64,000 nucleotides of DNA from Pycnopodia helianthoides. Taxonomy: Eukaryota; Echinodermata; Asteroidea; Forcipulatida; Asteriidae. Position numbers and translations under genes: made by a program. Numbering within the stretch: the first letter of the stretch is position 1; each line of letters begins with the position of its first letter. The notes beneath the pieces are model-generated. The model was not told where the DNA came from. It did no database searches and worked only from the letters and a program-made list of their open reading frames with translations. This document shows positions 1 to 12,600 of this stretch, piece by piece. The stretch is from contig CM063249.1 of NCBI GenBank assembly GCA_032158295.1, positions 14,674,078 through 14,738,077 on the forward strand, written 5' to 3'.

Positions 1-3000
1 CAATGTTTCCAATGTTAACATAGTATCTACATTTCTATATCTAAACCACAATTCATATACACCTGTTTGAGCCATTAAATATTTTATGCTAAACAAAATT
101 TATCAAACCAAGTCAACAGTAATAGCCATGGCTGGGTGTATGGTGTTGATTATACAGAAATGAATGGTCTCGAAAAATCTGGTTACAGTGCCAAAAGAGT
201 AAAATGTTGACAAATTTCCCTGTTTGGTTGTGCTTACTATAGACTGTGCAAGTCTCACGAGTATTCAAACTTCCAGGACCAAGTTGGTCCCAACCATATT
301 GAGTTTTACATGTTCACGATTCTGTTTCTTCAATTACTTCAGTTTAATGTAGCTGATGGCTATACAAAATATTTTATTTTGTTGGGAAAGTAAAATTAAG
401 CGATTAATTATTTGAAAGGATTTGATGAGGACTTGGCCGCCATTCTTGGTTACTTGTAAGCAATGATGAATTTTGCCCAACTGACGTTCATGTTATCATT
501 AAACCTATGTAATGGTCACATTACTTGGGGTATGATTTGCAAATAGGGTTTCTTAAAAATAAGCATCCACATCCCAATATAAAAATTTTAATTGTACTAA
601 TAAAAACTTGCTATGGGTATTTTTTAGTTTCAAGAATTTAAAAAGAAGATTTAGTTTATTAAATCTAAAACCTCAAAATCCATTGCAGTGATTGTGTAAG
701 ATTTGATGGATTCAGTACTGCACATTCAACATAATAGCAGTTTTGGGACCAGGCATACCATTTATATTTGAATCTAAAGATTAAGTGTTGAGTAGTTACA
801 GGCTTTGGGGTTTTTGGTCGTTTTAGATGATGTCACAAGCTCAAACAGCGCCCTCACTGCAGCCAAAGGACCTATCACTTGCTGATAGTTGTGTATGGCG
901 TGTACACACACATATCCCTTGCATAGGCTGCCATTGCTGAAGTCAAACATGTTGAAATGTACGTGCGTCTATGCATTAGCATAACTCTTAGCCAATAGGC
1001 AGTCTTCATTTGACCTCGGTGGGGGAACTGTTTGCGCATGTTATGCCATATGCAAGGGCTCTATAGTTTGACCTCCACAATAGCTGCCAGTCTAAGGGGG
1101 TCTATTGTACCACAGAGCAAAGTCCATGCACTTTGATTGTGCTTTACAGTCATGATTCCTTCTCGCTACATGGTTTAATAGTTTACAACCAGGCGTGGGA
1201 TTTCTTTCTGACTCCAGGATATCCTAAAAATCTCTTAGAACCTTCAAATTGTTTCGAAAAAAGTAAAGCAAACACAAAGGGGAGAAAGAAATCGTCCGCA
1301 TTGTTTCCAAACCTGTAGTTTTGTGTGATGCACAAGTCTGTAAACTTCCTGAGTTGTAACATCTTGGAGGTTCCTGGTCTAGAATAAGGAGGAACCCAGG
1401 CCCAAGCAATTTTCAATCAAGTTTTCACTTTCATCAAATCTTATTTCTGTTACATGTGCTTATACTACACGTGGCTTATGTCATTAATTACTGTGTCAAA
1501 TGAATAGCCATCCATCGCACGGAAAAGCTCCTTGATTGGTTTCAAGATCATTAGTCATGTTGGTTTCTCACGATTACTGAGCATTTCGTTTTTTGGCTAT
1601 TTCTAGTGTTTTGTGGTTTCTATCTTGGAAACCTTATAATAATGCCTTGTTAAGAAAACTTAATAGACTGTGGAAACTGTACATTATAGGAAAGCCAAGG
1701 AAGCTTTATAATGCAGAAAGTTTTATAACATGGGCCTTATAATCTAATATGCAGAGTACATATTAATTGGTCAAAATTTGTACTATTCTAAAAAAAATTC
1801 AATGTGTTTGATTTATATGGCATTGATGATGCAACACAGATCTTTGCAAAAATGATAAACTTAAGTTTTATAACCTATATTTTTCCACTGATAACTTCAG
1901 TACTATTTAAAGTGTATCCAGATGAAGTACAATTATTTTGATAATTATAGTGTAATATATTTGATAAACAAGCTAAGTATCGTAACACGTTTACTCTGAA
2001 AGAAATATAGTTGTATATATTATGCTGTAATGTTGAAATTTATATGTAGATACAAGTAAAATATGTGTTTTTTCCAGTCTGTTAATATACAGTACATTTT
2101 TTTCGTGTCATAGTTGACTAATTTGGTTACTTCATAGAAATTTTGAAGTGTAACTTTTGGTTATTAACCCATTCTCTACTTTGAAAAACCATGATACTAA
2201 GTGGAGATTACTATTTTGTTTTTCATAGAGGGAATGACTTTAATGGTTTTCCAAAAAGCAGTTTATTTTACGTTCGCATGATCCAAAGTGTTCATAGTGT
2301 GGCCATATAGGGGACATATAGTCTGGCTAATTTTTCATTGGGGATACTAGAAATGTATCCGTGTCTACAGGCAGCCAAACAAAGATGGCGGTCAACGTTA
2401 GTATAAATTTGTAAACTGAAATATGTAGTTGGATACAACAGGTATTTATGTGCAAGTTTTCATGGTTTTAATCTTAGGAACAAATAAAAACCTTACAAAC
2501 GATATGATTTTCCCCCCTCTAAATCTGAGAGCTCGGTATACAAACACTATTATTGATGACGCTTTACTAACTGTAAAGTTGATGCATACCACAGGCTCTC
2601 TTAATTTAGTTGTTGAGGGTATTTTCTAGAAGTTCGTATTTGAAGGGTTTTGCTGTAAACTTGTTTTTTGGACTCGCATGTTTATGTTGTAACCTATTTG
2701 AACCATTTTCTATGTTACTATTTAAAGGTTGGCAAATAACCAGAAATTATCTTATTTGCTTAAATCAGTACAACTCGTAAATATACAGATATACAATATA
2801 CCATCACAAAGTTATCTGTAGCATTTCTCTATCCACTGAGAAACTATTCAGCCTGAAATGTAGCAAAAGTTATACTTGGAGAATATGCTTATTATACTCA
2901 GCAGTCTGAGAATGGGTTATATAATATTTCCTCTGAATATATTGTTATGTTTATTTGAAAGTATACATGATACACTTTTAACAGGTGATATACGCCTACG

Positions 3001-3870
3001 CATAATAAATACTATAGGCCTATTAGAGTACATATCATAAATATTTAAAGAAACTAGTTCTGTGGTTTTGGGGGTCAGGTGAAACAATTATTAATTTTTT
3101 TTTTGGTAATATACTGTGGTATGTTACCACTCTGTTCAATAGTGTCATCTTAACTATAACTATCCATACACAGTATCACGTACTCGGAACTACGAGCTAG
3201 GTATACATTTTTCAGTTTACTATATCGCTATGATACCGTACGTTGTCAGATTGTATATTATTTTAAAAGAATCCTGGGCTAGGACTCGGGATTCATAATG
3301 ATTGTATATATTTCCAGTCAACACTGAGTTATACCTGTAAACATAAAGTAAACAAGAAGAAAACAAGAAAAAAAGGAAATATGTTACTAGATTGGCAACA
3401 CTTGTAGAATTCTCAGCTGTAAATGCATTCTTTGCCATTTAGCCGACTTTTAGTTTGTGTATTGCGTATTAAAATTACACTAGCATTCTCTTGCAAACAA
3501 TAAAAAAAGAACAGTAATTGCCAATGGTGCTGTCAGATTGCATGTGTTTGTGTACAAAGTGACGTTGCATTGTACCGGTAAAGCTTCTCTATACGTTAAC
3601 ATTGTTAATGGAAAGTATAGGTTTACACTGTAAAATGGGCTTCCCAGCATGTGACTATGTTTTACACTATACTTGTCCCGTTTTATGCATGTTTTTCGAA
3701 CTGATCACATGAAGGGAGGAATGCCGTCTAGGGATGTTTGGTTTTTATCATTATCTTTCATCCAGGTGTTCCGCCCAAAAGATTTTGCCGGTGGTTACAA
3801 ATGGTGTTGTGCAAAAGTTGAATCGAATGGCCTGAGATAGTATTGATCGTATCGTGTCAACCCAGAACGA
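1..3870. other. AT-rich spacer, no gene recognised
   Basis: No reading frame here resembles a known protein, and no exon-like frame flanked by convincing splice sites was found. About 826-1110 is an interspersed repeat fragment: its start (ATGTCACAAGCTCAAACAGC) has a diverged match near 38025-38100, and its end (ATGCAAGGG.TCTAT) matches 61050-61072. The rest is simple AT-rich sequence. Confidence 0.6.
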
Positions 3871-3876
3871 GTTACC

Positions 3877-3990
3877 CAAGGTTAAGGTCTTCTTTTTATT
3901 TGAGCGAGTTTGAAGGTTAAGGTTACGGTTTCTTCAGTTTTGATAATGATCTTTACAAGTTGGGTGTCGAGGTCACTGTGACGTCATGAA
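3877..3990. promoter_or_regulatory. AAGGTTA repeats plus TGACGTCA palindrome, module 1
   Basis: Two tandem AAGGTTAAGGT-type motifs (about 3877-3889 and 3912-3925) are followed by the CRE palindrome TGACGTCA at 3979-3986. AAGGTTA/AAGGTCA words resemble monomer nuclear-receptor half sites and TGACGTCA is the CREB/ATF consensus. Module 2 at 4742-4918 repeats the arrangement. It lies 2.3 kb upstream of the transporter start codon. A regulatory role is inference. Confidence 0.3.
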
Positions 3991-4031
3991 GACAATGTCT
4001 TCCATCTGTCCTCGTCCCGATCTGGCTGTAT

Positions 4032-4488
4032 TCATCTGTCTGTATTAATTATGTATTCAATGTATGCGACAAGCTTCGATTGACTGCACCAGTAAACTCG
4101 ATGCTTCATACTGAACTTCAGTTTGCATCTCACATCAATTGAAACTCCAACTCGCACCCAAAATGCTAACTGAGCGTACGTGGCTAGACGCGAAGGAGCT
4201 GAAGACAAAGTTCTCACAGAGTCAAGGTGGAAGTCACCATCGCCATCCTTCGGCTGCGGAGTAGGCGACAACAAGTTTCTTCCAATTACTGCCATCTTGG
4301 GCAAGTGTGGCAATTTGGTCTGGTCTCGACATGCATTCACTATATCAAAGCAGGCGTTGAACATGTGTGTTGCCTTCTTGGTCCCTTTTTCCCACAAGGC
4401 GGTGGACGTGGTTAATTCAAAACCCTTTAAAAATCAGCAACAGCTTGCACAAACAAACATACAAACAACACACACAAAAACGAAATAA
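4032..4488. other. Overlapping ORFs on both strands, function not recognised
   Basis: A 121-aa frame on the minus strand (4032-4397) overlaps a 102-aa frame on the plus strand (4180-4488). The segment is more GC-rich than its flanks and could be a fragment of an old repeat or an exon remnant. No domain, splice-site pair or start context supports either frame, so neither is called a gene. Confidence 0.2.
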
Positions 4489-4741
4489 AAAGAAAGTTCA
4501 ATATTTACCACGACCAATTCCATGTTAAACATAGAATAAATGTAAGAAATAAAGAAAACTAAAAGCAAACAGTGAACTAACAAATTGCACGTCAACACAC
4601 CCTTTAAAAATTAACACGTAAATAATCAATTTAGATCCATTTCAGATTATAATTGTTCGGTAACTTCATTTCGGTTACAGGTAGAATGGAAATGGGTTGA
4701 CATCACCTTGATCTAAATATACTAGTGCTGAATAGTTTAAC

Positions 4742-4918
4742 CAAGGTTAAGGTTATTCTAACAGCGGTCATTAGGGTATACTAATGGTTCACTAAACAAG
4801 TAAAGGTCAGGTTGAAGGTTATTGCATGGGTTCGTAGTAATCATGGATCGAGGTAAGGTGAAGGTTAAAGCAAACTCTGTTTCACTTGCTGGTCGGACAA
4901 GTTAAGGTTGTGACGTCA
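4742..4918. promoter_or_regulatory. AAGGTTA repeats plus TGACGTCA palindrome, module 2
   Basis: Second occurrence of the arrangement at 3877-3990: CCAAGGTTAAGGTTATT at 4741-4757, AAAGGTCAGGTTGAAGGTTA near 4802-4821, AAGGTTAAAG at 4861-4870, GTTAAGGTTG at 4901-4910, then TGACGTCA at 4911-4918. It lies about 1.35 kb upstream of the transporter start codon. It could be a duplicated enhancer or two copies of a repeat. Confidence 0.3.
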
Positions 4919-5174
4919 CGAAGGATCACTGAACTTTGAATGAATCGACACACGTCGTTCATCCGATGAACCCTCGTTCAAAGGTTATTGATTCCTTTTT
5001 TGTTCGTATTTACCCAATTTTTATGATGTATTGGCCAATATAGTAGCATTGCGGACCTTGTTGTCAGAAGAAAAATACCCGAATTTAGCACTGTGTGTGA
5101 ATGAACGAAGCTCCGTTAGTTGTTACCGTTTCTGCCTAAATTGATTCAAGCGTATGGTTTGTATCACTGTGGAT

Positions 5175-5374
5175 GGACGATGATTGCATGAGCAATAAAT
5201 ACAGCTACAAAAACTGATAAGTCTTGGTTGTCTGTTATGATACCAATATCGAGACTGAGTGTGTGGTTATCATCGTGTCATGGACGAACTATGATTGCAT
5301 GAGCAATAAATACAGCTACAAAAACTGTTCACTATTGGTTGGTTGTCTGTTATGATACCAATATCAACACTGAG
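5175..5374. repeat. Two-copy direct repeat, period about 110 bp
   Basis: The block beginning GGACGA, followed by GATTGCATGAGCAATAAATA and ending near ACCAATATC..CACTGAG, occurs at 5175-5259 and again at 5282-5374, with small indels. It is a local tandem duplication in the upstream spacer. Confidence 0.85.
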
Positions 5375-6263
5375 AGATGGCTCATTTCTCCTCACCCTCT
5401 CTCCCCCTCTCCAAAATTGGGATTTTGGATCTCTTTCTACTCGATCTACCGGCCTCCAGAAGTCAAAATAATATATATTTCTCTTTCTCTATCCATTGCA
5501 CGATTTGGGTATGGACCGCGAGCAAGGGCAAAAGCACATTTTTATGAAAGCCGGTGCGTTACTTTGAGAAAGATGGAGATTGCTCTATGCTCGGACTTGG
5601 GGGTTGGATGAAGTTGGATTTGCATCTTTTTCACCTACACAATTGAGACGTGATGTAGAAGGCCCTCGCCACACCGTATACTTGTCTTAAAGGTCACATC
5701 GTAATGATCCCCTCAATAGGTTTTGTTGGTGATTGTTGTCAGTATTACATGCTTTATGGAGAAAATGGCTTTGAGTTTTAGGCGCCGGCTAATCGTCCAA
5801 TTACTCAACAACAGCAAAACCTGTAGTAGGCCTACAGTGTCATTAGTGGCTATTTTACCCGATTCGTGAAGTGGGAAGTCTGACAGTTTCTTGTGTCGAG
5901 ATTGGAACGGCACGTGTCTAATGCTACGTGTGTCGCCGGAAGTAATTTATCGGTGACTCGGCCCGTGTGGCATATTTAGCGTGTGCTGCTCATTGTTCCT
6001 GATTGGTCGTGGACTTTCTAAGTGTTAAAAAACTTTCATTCACTGAATCAGGCCTTGTGGATTCCAATTGGCTGATTGCAGGCGCCATCAGTTACGGAGA
6101 CCGGGTTGTATGGTATAACTTATTGTCTTGACTAGATATGTCTAAAGCTTTTTGATCAAAGCTCATACTTGAAACTTCTTTGCCAGACATCGGAGATAAC
6201 TGTGAATTTCAAATCGGTTGACATTTTTGTGGGTAGATTTGGGGAAATCTGTTCAGTATCCGA
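5375..6263 (+). other. Upstream region of the transporter gene
   Basis: No coding frame is supported. The promoter and untranslated first exon of the SLC6 gene may lie here, but no TATA box or initiator could be assigned with confidence. Confidence 0.4.
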
Positions 6264-6615
6264 ATGGCCGGCATCACCAGTAAGCATGCATTGGAACAGA
6301 AGGATTCAAATGGGTGGCTGTTACAAGGGAGCGAAAGCAACACGAACGAGCTTCTTAGCGGGGACAGCGAGGAGAACTCCTGGGACAAGAACGGCTTTCC
6401 TCCCGGTGCAAATCATGACGGGAAAGATAGCGGGGAGGAGCAGCGCCTAAAACAGAACAAGGAGGAGATCATTCTGAATAAAGGAGACGGCAATAGGTCA
6501 AGCGGTCGCGAGAGATGGGACACGAAGATGGACTTCTTGTTGTCCGTGATCGGCTTCGCTGTGGACCTTGCAAATGTATGGCGGTTCCCGTACAAATGTT
6601 ACAAGAATGGCGGAG
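6264..6615 (+). CDS. SLC6 exon 1: start codon, cytosolic N-tail, TM1
   Basis: ATGG start, then an acidic and polar tail of about 85 residues, then TM1 with [10 protein letters not shown] (Asp101). It ends in phase 1 at GGCGGAG|GTAAGT. Lys111 sits where relatives have Leu or Ile ([11 protein letters not shown]). Confidence 0.95.
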
Positions 6616-9600
6616 GTAAGTTGACAAATCTCGAGACAGACTGTTAAAGTCTCCTGCATCAAATGTTGAGACCCGCGTGTTGCTGCGCAATTATGTTTCA
6701 CTTTCACAATACTAAACAAATGAACCGTTGTACGTGAGAACCAAAAGGTTGTTGTTTTGTTTCCCGCTAGACCTTCGGTCTATTATCAAGGCTTATAATT
6801 TGCTAACAGTCAGTCTGAAAGCTTTTATTAACATAATTGTGAGGAGTTGGTTATGGGGATACCATAGAGGGATACCAATCACCATAAACAAAAAACAATA
6901 ATAAATGGGCTTAGTAACAGTGACACACTCAACCCCAGTTGTTTCATCGAATATCTTCCCACAAGAACTGTGCTTACATTCTGTCTAACGGCTTCACTAA
7001 CATGCTATAGATTTTGTGTAATTAAAGCTACTTTCATGGACAAATTTCAAAAATTCGTTATGTTATTTTCTTTCTTCTTTATAAACGCACTTTATCACGA
7101 TTTCATTGTTATCATGATCAGTTTGGAAACAGAATCAGTAAGTTTGGAAATATCATTTATTGAAAGTGATAAGGTTTTGAAGAGATTTATTTTAAGTACA
7201 AGGTACAAAATATTTATAGCCGAACAAAAACATTTTTTTGGTAAGAAAACAAATCTTACACAAAACACAGCGTTTTTTTTTTTAATTTTCACTAAACCTT
7301 GACCGCCGAATGGTTTGTTGTAGGATACGTTAATTGGCTTACATACTCTTCCCCAAAACAGCGATGCACTTTCTCTTTTCATACTAAAATATAACAGACC
7401 TCTCTCAAGGGAAGTCGTTAATAGGACGGAAGAGATGTAAATGTTGGTATAAATATTTTTAATTGCTTGGCAAGGGAATTAGGGAATTACCGAGGGTATG
7501 GTCCAGTTTCCAAATGTCTCAAAAGAATCATCGTTGAGTCCTTTTACTGAGGGTTCCCCATGACAATAAATTTGATATTTGTGGAACTGAAAATTTCGGT
7601 TTAGATGACACCAAATGTTAACTTTACCTCTGATGAGCTTTAGTGGTACTGAAAAGAAATGGTGGTGTAGTCAACTCGACATTTGCCCTGATCATCATCT
7701 GTAGTGAAAAGCTTGACTCTGGTGCTGAATACTTCTTAAGTACAGTTTTGAAAGTGTCCGGGTTTTTATTCTGAAGACGATAGAATCAGATGAATTGAAA
7801 CGTTGAGATGTACTGCTGATTCTATTCAGAACTACACCGGCTTATAAAAGGGATATTATTACTTGTATCACTGCATTTCCACATTCATTACTTCTCGATC
7901 GAAATCATGAAAGTATTACAATCCAACGGATAATACCTCCTATAGGAGCCTACCTTTGGTAATATTGTCCAGTGGGTAAACCAGCCTATCGAAATCGTGT
8001 AACAAGTTAGTGTTGTGATAGGCAGATGTGCCCAGAACTATAGTGCACTGGGTATGCATTCACCACATGATCTTAATGATGCAGGCGGGCATAGTGCATC
8101 TATATTACAAAACCATGTCGAGTCGTTGAATGGGCGTGCATGAGGAGAGTTTGGGCCTATTCGTTTTTGTTTTTTTTATTTTTTTAATGAGATATCGCGT
8201 AACTCACAAGGCCGGACGACCACTTCAAGGTGAGGGCTACACTTAACTGATTTCGGCTGTAGACCAAATTCAACTGTCACGTTGCCAGGGGCACGTTGCC
8301 ACCTACTCATGGGGCTGAAACAGAGTTACCCCCTTCACAGTCCGTAAGGATGTCGGCATGGTCATCATCCACTAGAGGCCTGGTTGGTAGAGAAGAATGC
8401 ACTACCTTCCCATTTTTTTACGAAGCAATTATGGTTAAGTGCCTTGCTCGAGGGCACAAGTGTCTTGACCAGGATTCGAACCCACACTCTGCTGCTGACA
8501 ACACCAGAGCTTGGGTCCAGTGAACTGGACCGCTCGGCCACGACACGTATTGGGTTTAACATACGGTTTGAATAAATGCATCTTAGTTCCCAAATTCTTA
8601 TCTTCCTGCATTCACTGCAGTGAGAGTGGCAGTGGCACACCCTCTTATTCTTAATGCAAAACGTCCACCTTGTTGGGGAAATCGTCTCGACACCTCCGTC
8701 CAAGGAGTCCAAGAACAAATCCTGGGTGCATTAGTGGGGAACTGAAGGGTATCCTATCCAATCCCATATCTTAACCCATAATGTGTTTTTTGTTTCGACA
8801 GGAGCCTTTCTAATCCCTTATGTCATCATGGCCGTGTTTGGGGGAATTCCCTTACTCTACCTGGAGCTGGCCCTTGGCCAGTATCAGCGGACTGGATGCA
8901 TTACGGTGTGGAACAGAATCTGCCCTCTGCTCACTGGTAAGTCTTCCCTCTTCAAGTTAATACTAGTCATACCCAATTAGTACAACTCATACTCATTTTG
9001 TTGTCTCAAAATCGTACACAAAAGCAAGGCAGCATGATGGTGTATGAGAATTTACAAGCTGGACTCTCCAAGAAAAACCGACCAACAACTCCGAACACGG
9101 AGACTGTTCGATATCGGAGACTTTCCTCTTCCACGATTCAATTTAATGTTCCAATCATTCTCAATCACCATATTAAATACACCATAAAAAACTGTTTTCT
9201 TTCCCTCAACAATATCAGTGCGCTATTACGCCTCATTGCTCTGAGCCTCGTCCCCATTCGCAATCTCACCCATCACCCACGGTCTCCGTAGCCTGCGTCA
9301 CTTCATTCACACATGCCCTTAAAGCCTATGCTGGGTTGCTGTTGCATTTTCGACATAATGACCGTGGAACCGTACAAACATTCAGCAAAACGTCCTCCCT
9401 CCTTTGAAAAACATTCACCTCTCCAACACTGGTGGAAGGAATTACTCTGATCCAATCAACTATGTTCTTTACCCGAGCATCTCTTCCTTGCCCATCACCT
9501 CTCCCTATGGCCTAGGGACACTGGTGCCAATGGCCTACAGATCATTAGTGCCTGGGGCATACGGGTCACTGGTGTCTAGGGACTGCGGAACACTGGTGCC

Positions 9601-12600
9601 TAGGGACACTTATAATTCGGCTCTCGATCAACCCCTCTTGGTTATACTTTCTCCCTTGCCCTCTTGTAGGAATCGGGTTTGCAATCTGCGTGGTCAACAT
9701 GTACGTGTCCTTCTATTACAACACGGTCATTGCCTGGTCGGTGTACTACCTCTTCTCGTCGTTTAGGAGCGAGCTCCCTTGGACGTCGTGCAACAACACA
9801 TGGAATACTCCCAACTGTGCTCACCCATTCGATGTTAACCGTACATTCGGAAATAACAGCGTCTCACCAGCGACTGAGTTCTATGAGTAAGTCAATGAGA
9901 ACGAGATACTGAAATACTCGGGTCTGCTACTCGGGGCAGTCAGGTTGGTGTAGTGGTATCTTGCCTTGCCTTCCACCTCTGAGGACCCCGGTTCAAATGA
10001 CACCGGGGCACTACGTGGATTGGGTTTTTCAGTCCCTGCCTGATTGCGTGGGTTTTGCCTGGAATATTTTTCTGGGGTTTTCCTCCCACACCTAAAACTG
10101 AAACTTCCTTCAGTGTCTTCTCTCCACGGGGTTCTTGGCTAGTAAAGTGATTAAGTTCGCTTTCTGAGAGTCCTTGGCTTCACAACCCGAATTAATAAAT
10201 GAAATGAAATGAAACTGATTCTCAGGCCGAGGTTTTTTTAAACCATATTATACACATGGTAAAAAAGGTTCACCAGACAGTTTTGATCTGTCAGTCTTCG
10301 TTGCTTAAATATTAAAACAAAATGGCTAGAGGTGCATTGATAGTGATCGTGCTATTAATCTATTCATAATGAGTCAAAATATGTTTTTGATTTCAAGGTT
10401 TGTGTTTGTTAGTTTGTGAAATCATGTGAATTGTTGAAATGGATTATTGGTATTGATCCATTTCAATGGTAACGTATCTTTGGTTTCACATACTTTCATT
10501 GAATTATCCGTGTTGGTTTTCTACAGACGAAAGGTCCTGGGATTTCACGAATCCACAGGCATCGGGGATCTCGGCGGAGTGAAGTGGGACTTAGCCCTTT
10601 GTCTATTCTCGGTGTTCCTGATCGTCTTCCTGAGTTTATGGCGAGGTATCAAGGCATCCGGCAAGGTGGTGTGGGTAACTGCTACCCTCCCGTACATCTG
10701 CCTCATTGTACTGCTTGTACGTGGGGTGACTCTAGAGGGCGCTGTAGATGGTATCATCTTCTATTTGAACCCTGAATGGGAGCTGCTTTTGAAACCTGCG
10801 GTTCGTATTATACACTGTTTTATCTTATATATACATATTATCTGCTGAGGTCAAATGGTTAGGAACCTAGTAAAGAAATCATCCCCTCCAAACTGTATAA
10901 TGATATTTGAAGTAATTGGGGAGTTCAACATGCGCTACGAAGACTCACAACGGGGGTAGTTTTCAAAGACGGCAGTCAACATTCATTGTCTTACATAATA
11001 TTCATGTCTGTTTTTAGGTGTGGATGGATGCAGCGACGCAGGTTTTTTTCTCGTTGGGGCCAGGATTTGGAGTCATGCTCGCCCTCTCAAGCTACAACAG
11101 TTTTCATAACAATTGCTACAGGTAAGTACAATACATCAAACTGCAGCCATCCAGTTATTCTGAAAACGCTTACATCGTGTACAAACGTGTGTATTTGAAT
11201 ATGTGGAGGTAACAAAACCGCGCATTCCCGTGGGTCGAACATTCAAATACCGGTACAGTTGGTCTTATTTGTTCTTTAATGCAAGAGCGAGTCAAAACTG
11301 ATGGGGAAAAACGAATCCATTGGCAGGCTCATCATTTTTCTCTGGTAAAGATCAGGGTATTAAACTTTCTTTCGGTAAAAGGTATATAGAAAAATTGTAG
11401 CACGACAAAATCAATTGTGAAAAGTTACTACCTCGCCAAATTAAATTCACTTTGAAACATTACACCAAAGAGCAAGAATAACCACAAAGTATTTTCTCCT
11501 ACTCTTTATATAAAGTGCAAAAGTGAACAAAAGCCAAATCGGATATTAGCTACAAGAGTTAATAAGCTATGTCAGCGCGCCTTATACAAACGGATCCCAA
11601 ATTGGCCAATCACGTGGTTCAAAGTCACTGTAAAAAATGTACAAGAACAGACTGCAATTTGCAAAACATAAGACAAGTACAACTGTACAAGAGGTAAACA
11701 TTGTCAAACGAGCTAGTTTCCAAAAATCACTCGAATGGCTCATGAGGACGAAGGGTAACAAACGATGTGTCTTCTGTCTATTGTAACATGATGTGCTTGT
11801 TTGACAGGGATGCTTTAATTACCGGTGCAATCAACTGCTTTACCAGCTTCGTGTCAGGATTTGCAATCTTCTCTGTCTTGGGCTACATGGCTCTGAAACA
11901 GGGGACTAAAGTGGAAGAAGTCGCAAAAGATGGGGGTAAGTTTATATCAAAGTTATGGCTTCGAGTTTTGGACTATCTTCCACCCAATATTTTGATGACG
12001 CTTTTGCTTTTTGCAAGGAAATTTAAAATTATGGCAGACGCCGCGCTGAGTCGACGGCACGGGTTGACAAATGCAATTTTAAACTTCGACTATAACCTCC
12101 TAAAAGCTGCTGGCTTAGAAGACAACACCAATTGTGTGCACATAACCAGTCTAGTCGTAGCTATTAACATAAATCATTCTTTTGGAAACGGGTTGAGCAG
12201 CTGGATTTTGCCTTTATAGGTCTAACTATAAATTAGACACTCAACACCGTGTGGTTCCTGCATCAGAAGAGAAGGGACAAATTGTTGTTCAGAAATGGCA
12301 CACCCCTTAATAACATTACCTTTCAAAACAAATGCCACGTCCAAATACTGTGCAAGTATGGCAGGTATTTGATGGAACAATGGGGGACTTTGGGACTTAA
12401 GGTGGAGGCAGATATACCAGCGGTACTTTCTCAACGTAAATTTCAGCATGGGCACATTATCGAGAACAAACATTTGATTGTAAGTCTGTTTCCACCTAGC
12501 GTTCAAAAAGGGAATCCCATTTGGAAACGTTGCGACTTTGTTTCTTCATTCACACGGAAACTCACATACAACTTACAAGGTTCCCAATGTTTCTTGAAGT

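Noticed and set aside
8296..8718. ORFs of 75 and 117 codons
   Set aside because: They lie over the tRNA-derived SINE and its flank and have no protein similarity I can see.
9404..9766. 120-codon plus-strand ORF
   Set aside because: Wrong frame across intron 2 and transporter exon 3; the true exon frame is 9670-9886.
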